DNA of 64,000 bases, taken from assembly GCF_001039355.2 (NCBI RefSeq), contig NW_019775457.1:36729-100728 (forward strand), written 5' to 3'. Origin of the DNA: Lingula anatina. Its lineage: Eukaryota > Brachiopoda > Lingulata > Lingulida > Lingulidae. The notes under the pieces were generated by a model that made no database searches, had not been told where the DNA came from, and worked only from the letters and a program-made list of their open reading frames with translations. The translations under genes and the position numbers were made by a program. This document shows, piece after piece, positions 60,421-64,000 of this stretch; the first letter of the stretch is position 1; every line of letters begins with the position of its first letter.

Positions 60421-61040
60421 AAATAGTGTAAGCCATGCATAATTGCAGGGCCTATAACTTGGATGCATATCACGTCGTGATGACATATATGCAAAACAAA
60501 CATATATATATAAATATACGCCGTATATTAACCACACCACCCTTCGTCTTTCGCGAGTAGCGAAGTGATTTTTGAGGCTACGACTGAATAGTTGGGGGTC
60601 GACGTGTGTTCTTTCTTGTCCGTTATGAGGTTATCTTGTCACTTCAAAATAAATTGGGGCGAATTTGTTAACTCTGACTGATGACGTAAAAGCATTTTTT
60701 TTAAATTGTAATTTCACCTGAACAACTATCAGCGCATTGTAACGCTTGTATATAGGCATATGGTTAAATGATTAATCACAACAATGGAAACCACAATTTG
60801 GCGAAAGAAAATTTTCATGTAAGGCTTCTGATTTTATCTTTATTGAGGAAAAATAATGCTTGTAATTAGTGCTCATTTCCTATTAAACAAATAAGCTCAC
60901 ACCCTAGTTGTCTATCATATAGATTTTCACGACATGTTTAAGTTACGGTTTAACGATGGGAACCGATAACTAGGGCTATTTCACACCGAATGCGAAGCCG
61001 ACCCTCCCCCCTCTCCCCCCCCTCCTCCCACCGATGAAGC
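60421..61040. other. Non-coding stretch
   Basis: AT-rich, with a C-rich tract at 61002-61030. No gene was seen. Confidence 0.5.
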
Positions 61041-61191
61041 GCCCCGAAAATTTTTGATATTTTAGATGGCGAACGGTGCCATTTGGTACGGTGAAGAACT
61101 ATGATCTAGTCAAAATTCTAATTTCATTGGTGTGGATTTTCTCAGAAATCGAGGGGGGGGGGGCGAGAACCCCTCCAAAAGCCACCACTGC
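61041..61191. mobile_element. Partial copy of the 47286-type MITE
   Basis: GCCCCGAAAATTTTTGATAT through TTTGGTACGGTGAAGAACTA, a G run and an end reading CCACCACTG (reversed CAGTGGTGG, the family terminus). The left terminus is missing. Confidence 0.65.
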
Positions 61192-61919
61192 TCTAACCGG
61201 TATAACGAAGGGAATCAAGCAACGGAAAAGGAAGTTTGTGCCCTAAAAGTGTAAATGTTGTTTAGTTATTATATCTTACATCTTCACAAATTGCAAGTAA
61301 TAAATAACGTACAAATAGAATCAAATTAAAGGAAAGCGAGTTGCTATGTTCAAGTTTAATTTCCTTAAGAGTGTAGAAATAGTCTTCATGTCAGGAAATG
61401 TCAAAGTCACACATTGTTTTATTTGATTGTTTAATTTCACTATCAAATTGTAAGTTTCTAACACGTGTATAACTCATGCTGAGTTGTGGGTGCGAACCAT
61501 GATGTACTGCAAATAATATTGTAACGGATTTTATGTTGGTACTTCAGTCCGTACAGTATTAAAAGGGATTCGTCATTGTTTTAAAGGTTCAAATCCAAGA
61601 AACAAACTGCTGATGTAAAAAGGTTCAAAATGTTTATTAAAATCCAACAAAATGCAATGTGGTAATAATGCCCACTCTGATATTCAGTTATTGTCTTTAA
61701 GTCCACGTTAAATATGTGTCCTTTGGATATATTCAGTTAATGTCCAGTTTTAGTTCTGCATAAACTTCCAATCGGTGGGAGACTGTGACAGCAGTGGCTC
61801 CTCTTCTACCGGCCCACAGCTACAAGTGCCAACACGGTGCGCACCTTTGGGAGAGTCTAAGCGGTAGACTTCCCTCCTTCAATCAACGACTTAGGGTGCT
61901 GGCACGGCGCACACCCTCG
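61192..61919. other. Unassigned repeat-like sequence next to an N gap
   Basis: From TGTAACGGATTT (61519) to the gap the sequence has the look of a long terminal repeat, with a TG start and GTTTATTAAAA. The 61786-61919 part is GC-rich with imperfect repeats of CACGGTGCGCACC / CACGGCGCACACC. I cannot confirm an LTR because the gap hides the other side. Confidence 0.3.
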
Positions 61920-62191
61920 NNNNNNNNNNNNNNNNNNNNNNNNNNNNNNNNNNNNNNNNNNNNNNNNNNNNNNNNNNNNNNNNNNNNNNNNNNNNNNNNN
62001 NNNNNNNNNNNNNNNNNNNNNNNNNNNNNNNNNNNNNNNNNNNNNNNNNNNNNNNNNNNNNNNNNNNNNNNNNNNNNNNNNNNNNNNNNNNNNNNNNNNN
62101 NNNNNNNNNNNNNNNNNNNNNNNNNNNNNNNNNNNNNNNNNNNNNNNNNNNNNNNNNNNNNNNNNNNNNNNNNNNNNNNNNNNNNNNNNNN
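61920..62191. other. Assembly gap, 272 N
   Basis: The unknown sequence follows a GC-rich repeat. Open frames spanning it are meaningless. Confidence 0.99.
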
Positions 62192-63176
62192 CACGTATAG
62201 AGAAACTTAAACGACCAGGTTAACTTAAAAAATAGGAATTAATGTTAAGGACAAAACAGCCCTTTTGGACCTTCCTTTATAACAACACCATATTTTCTAG
62301 GTAATTAACACTATTTAATTTAGCATAGTTGTCAGGGAAGGTATAGACAAAGGCCTACTCTCATCAATAATATATAACCCACAAAATGTAAATCGAATAG
62401 CTAATGTAAATCGTTAACTTTTTCACCTTGATGGATGTGCCACGTGCTCATTGTCCAAAACATCATTGGAGCACTGCCTTTCCATTAATGACGTCCACAA
62501 TCAATATTCTATTTGCTACTTGCTCCACCTCCCCGCCGTACCACCTCAGGTAACCAGTGCACACGAGTAATAGCAATATTGATTTTCATCATGATGAAAT
62601 ATGTTTTTGTATTAATACATGGCTTTTAATATATATAAGAGGGGTGTGATAAAATTAATGCTGTAGTAAGGAATCACTTGTAGCAAAGCGTGACAGAGAG
62701 TAGTTGGTCATCAACCATATTAATAAACAAACAAAGTACAATCATACAGTGCTACAGAAATATCGATACCGCTGTTTCCAGTTTAAACTGCCTTCATTGA
62801 TTTATCAATACGGACAAGGATCCACTGCAATGCAGGTAAATATCGACGCTGGACCATGGCGTAAAGACGGAGAGGTCTCAATGCATCCGAAAACATTGCG
62901 TTTGTGTTAATTGAGCGCGTGTCGTGAGCATGGGGCGAGGCGCGTGACGAACAGCAGATAAAGCAGAAACGGAGCGGCAATACAGGTAAGACAATGTTCA
63001 GGAGGAAATACAGGTAAGACTATACAGGGGAGGCAGGAAGACATATGCCGTGGCAAGAGAAATGGACGCTTGCAGACCTGCTTAAGATTTCGATTAATCA
63101 ATCCTGCGGTATCCTGGTTGGTGTGTAACTGACATATATGAGGGACAGCATATTTGAACTAGTGCATAAATTCCGT
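62192..63176. other. Non-coding stretch, no gene seen
   Basis: A short direct repeat, AATACAGGTAAGAC, occurs twice near 62979 and 63008. There is nothing else. Confidence 0.5.
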
Positions 63177-63545
63177 GTTACACCTAACGATACATCGTAG
63201 CTAAAGCTCAGGGAACATATAGTATAAGTATATCACATATGGCACATCCCAGTTACACCTAACGATACATCGTAGCTAAAGCTCAAGGCATATACTGAGT
63301 ATAGTATGTATATCACATATGGCACATCCCAGTCACACCTAACGATACACCGTAGCTAAAGCTCAAGGCACATACAGTATGTATATCACATATGGCATAT
63401 ATCCTAGTTACACCTAACGATACATCGTAGCTAAAGCTCAAGGCACATATAGTATTTATATCACATATGGCATATATCCTAGTTACACCTAACGATACAA
63501 GCTCAAGGCACATAGTATTTATATCACATATGGCACCTCCCAGCT
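63177..63545. repeat. 73-80-bp tandem repeat, five units
   Basis: Units start at 63177, 63252, 63332, 63407 and 63482, each with GTTACACCTAACGATACA, then GCTCAAGGCA and TATCACATATGGCA. The last unit has lost an internal TCGTAGCTAA segment. The minus-strand frame across it is repetitive by descent, not a known protein. Confidence 0.9.
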
Positions 63546-63606
63546 CCGTGATATGACACAGCATTGTTATAACACAAGACGCAATGATCATTCTTATACC
63601 AGCCGG

Positions 63607-63785
63607 CCCCGAAACAAATTGGTATTTTAGAGGACGAACGTTGCCTTTAGGTACGGTTTAGAACTATGATCCATCTAGTCAAAATTCTGATATCAAGAGG
63701 GGGCCATTGTTGTGATATTTTTCAGAAATCGAAGAGGGGGTCAGGACCCCCTGGCACCCCCCCCCCCCTCCAAAGTCCGCCTTAT
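63607..63785. mobile_element. Partial copy of the 47286-type MITE
   Basis: GGCCCCGAAACAAATTGGTA, then TAGGTACGGTTTAGAACTA, a GACCCCCTGG tract and a C run, and ends AAAGTCCGCC. The termini are decayed. Confidence 0.6.
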
Positions 63786-64000
63786 ATACGCATACAGTCA
63801 TGTTGGCCTATATAGTACACATGTACCTCAGGCTAAGCACGCCGCATATGGCCCATCCCAGTTGTACCAAAAGACACACCGTATGAAAGGCGATTACCAC
63901 AAGTACTTGTGTACTTGCGCCAAAAGATATCGTGGTAATACCACAATTTAGACACATCCTACATATACATTACACAATAAGATTGATTTAAGTTGCATCA
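63786..64000. other. Window end, nothing seen
   Basis: Contains words resembling the preceding tandem repeat (ATATGGCCCATCCCAGTT, then AGACACACCGTA near 63871), perhaps one more decayed unit. Confidence 0.4.

Noticed and set aside
61586-61600. GGTTCAAATCC, resembling a tRNA B box
   Set aside because: No A box at the right distance and no cloverleaf can be drawn, so it is not called a tRNA or SINE.
61785-62210. Open frames of 103-141 codons
   Set aside because: Most of the frame is N.
1-64000. CRISPR arrays, operons, ribosome binding sites and other bacterial features
   Set aside because: Tandem repeats here lack the repeat-spacer pattern, and the spliced genes show the DNA is from a eukaryotic nuclear genome.

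Overview
This is eukaryotic nuclear DNA, most likely from a marine invertebrate. It is AT-rich and gene-poor. Multi-exon genes have GT-AG introns, and there are many microsatellites, long poly-C/poly-G runs and small inverted-repeat transposons. The frequent TACATGTA-type words and the repeat style suggest a mollusc or another lophotrochozoan, but that is an impression and I cannot place the species.

Only two genes are firmly supported. They are inverted, tail-to-tail paralogues with identical exon phasing. The plus-strand gene (coding exons 30967-33167) is complete at 155 residues. The minus-strand gene (coding exons 54747 down to 53466) lacks its first coding exon. Both encode small four-pass membrane proteins of the MARVEL / CKLF-like (CMTM) type. 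The minus-strand gene may start near 60.25-60.42 kb, where a splice donor lies beside a perfect TCTCGCGAGA promoter motif. Weaker gene traces are two spliced minus-strand exons at 46221-47003, a possible untranslated exon at 23349-23553, a possible acidic terminal exon at 9478-9540, and a decayed C2H2 zinc-finger ORF at 35440-35742.

Layout: 1-30 kb is non-coding apart from the weak exon candidates, with microsatellites, a 19-bp minisatellite and a set of TTA/TAA-flanked palindromic MITEs. 28.3-29.9 kb is a duplicated segment around an N gap. 30.9-34.1 kb is the plus-strand gene. 34.1-41.9 kb holds repeats and a zinc-finger element in two roughly 3-kb copies. 44.9-45.4 kb is a minisatellite. 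46.2-47.0 kb has the candidate exons. 49.8-50.6 kb is an inverted third copy of the 37/40-kb repeat. 51.3-51.8 kb has a cluster of X-box-like palindromes. 53.5-55.7 kb is the minus-strand gene with one exon duplicated. 55.9-59.9 kb is a 4,000-bp terminal-inverted-repeat element. 60-64 kb holds a putative promoter, an N gap and a tandem repeat.

A pattern across the window matters for anyone using this annotation. All three isolated single-N positions (29477, 38742, 55062), and also the 70-N gap at 28803-28872, are flanked by near-identical direct copies. I read these as overlapping contig ends or allelic copies left unmerged. If so, the duplicated exon and the 3-kb tandem duplication are probably assembly artefacts, and the differences between copies (MITE insertions, CA-array length, a stop codon) would be allelic variation.
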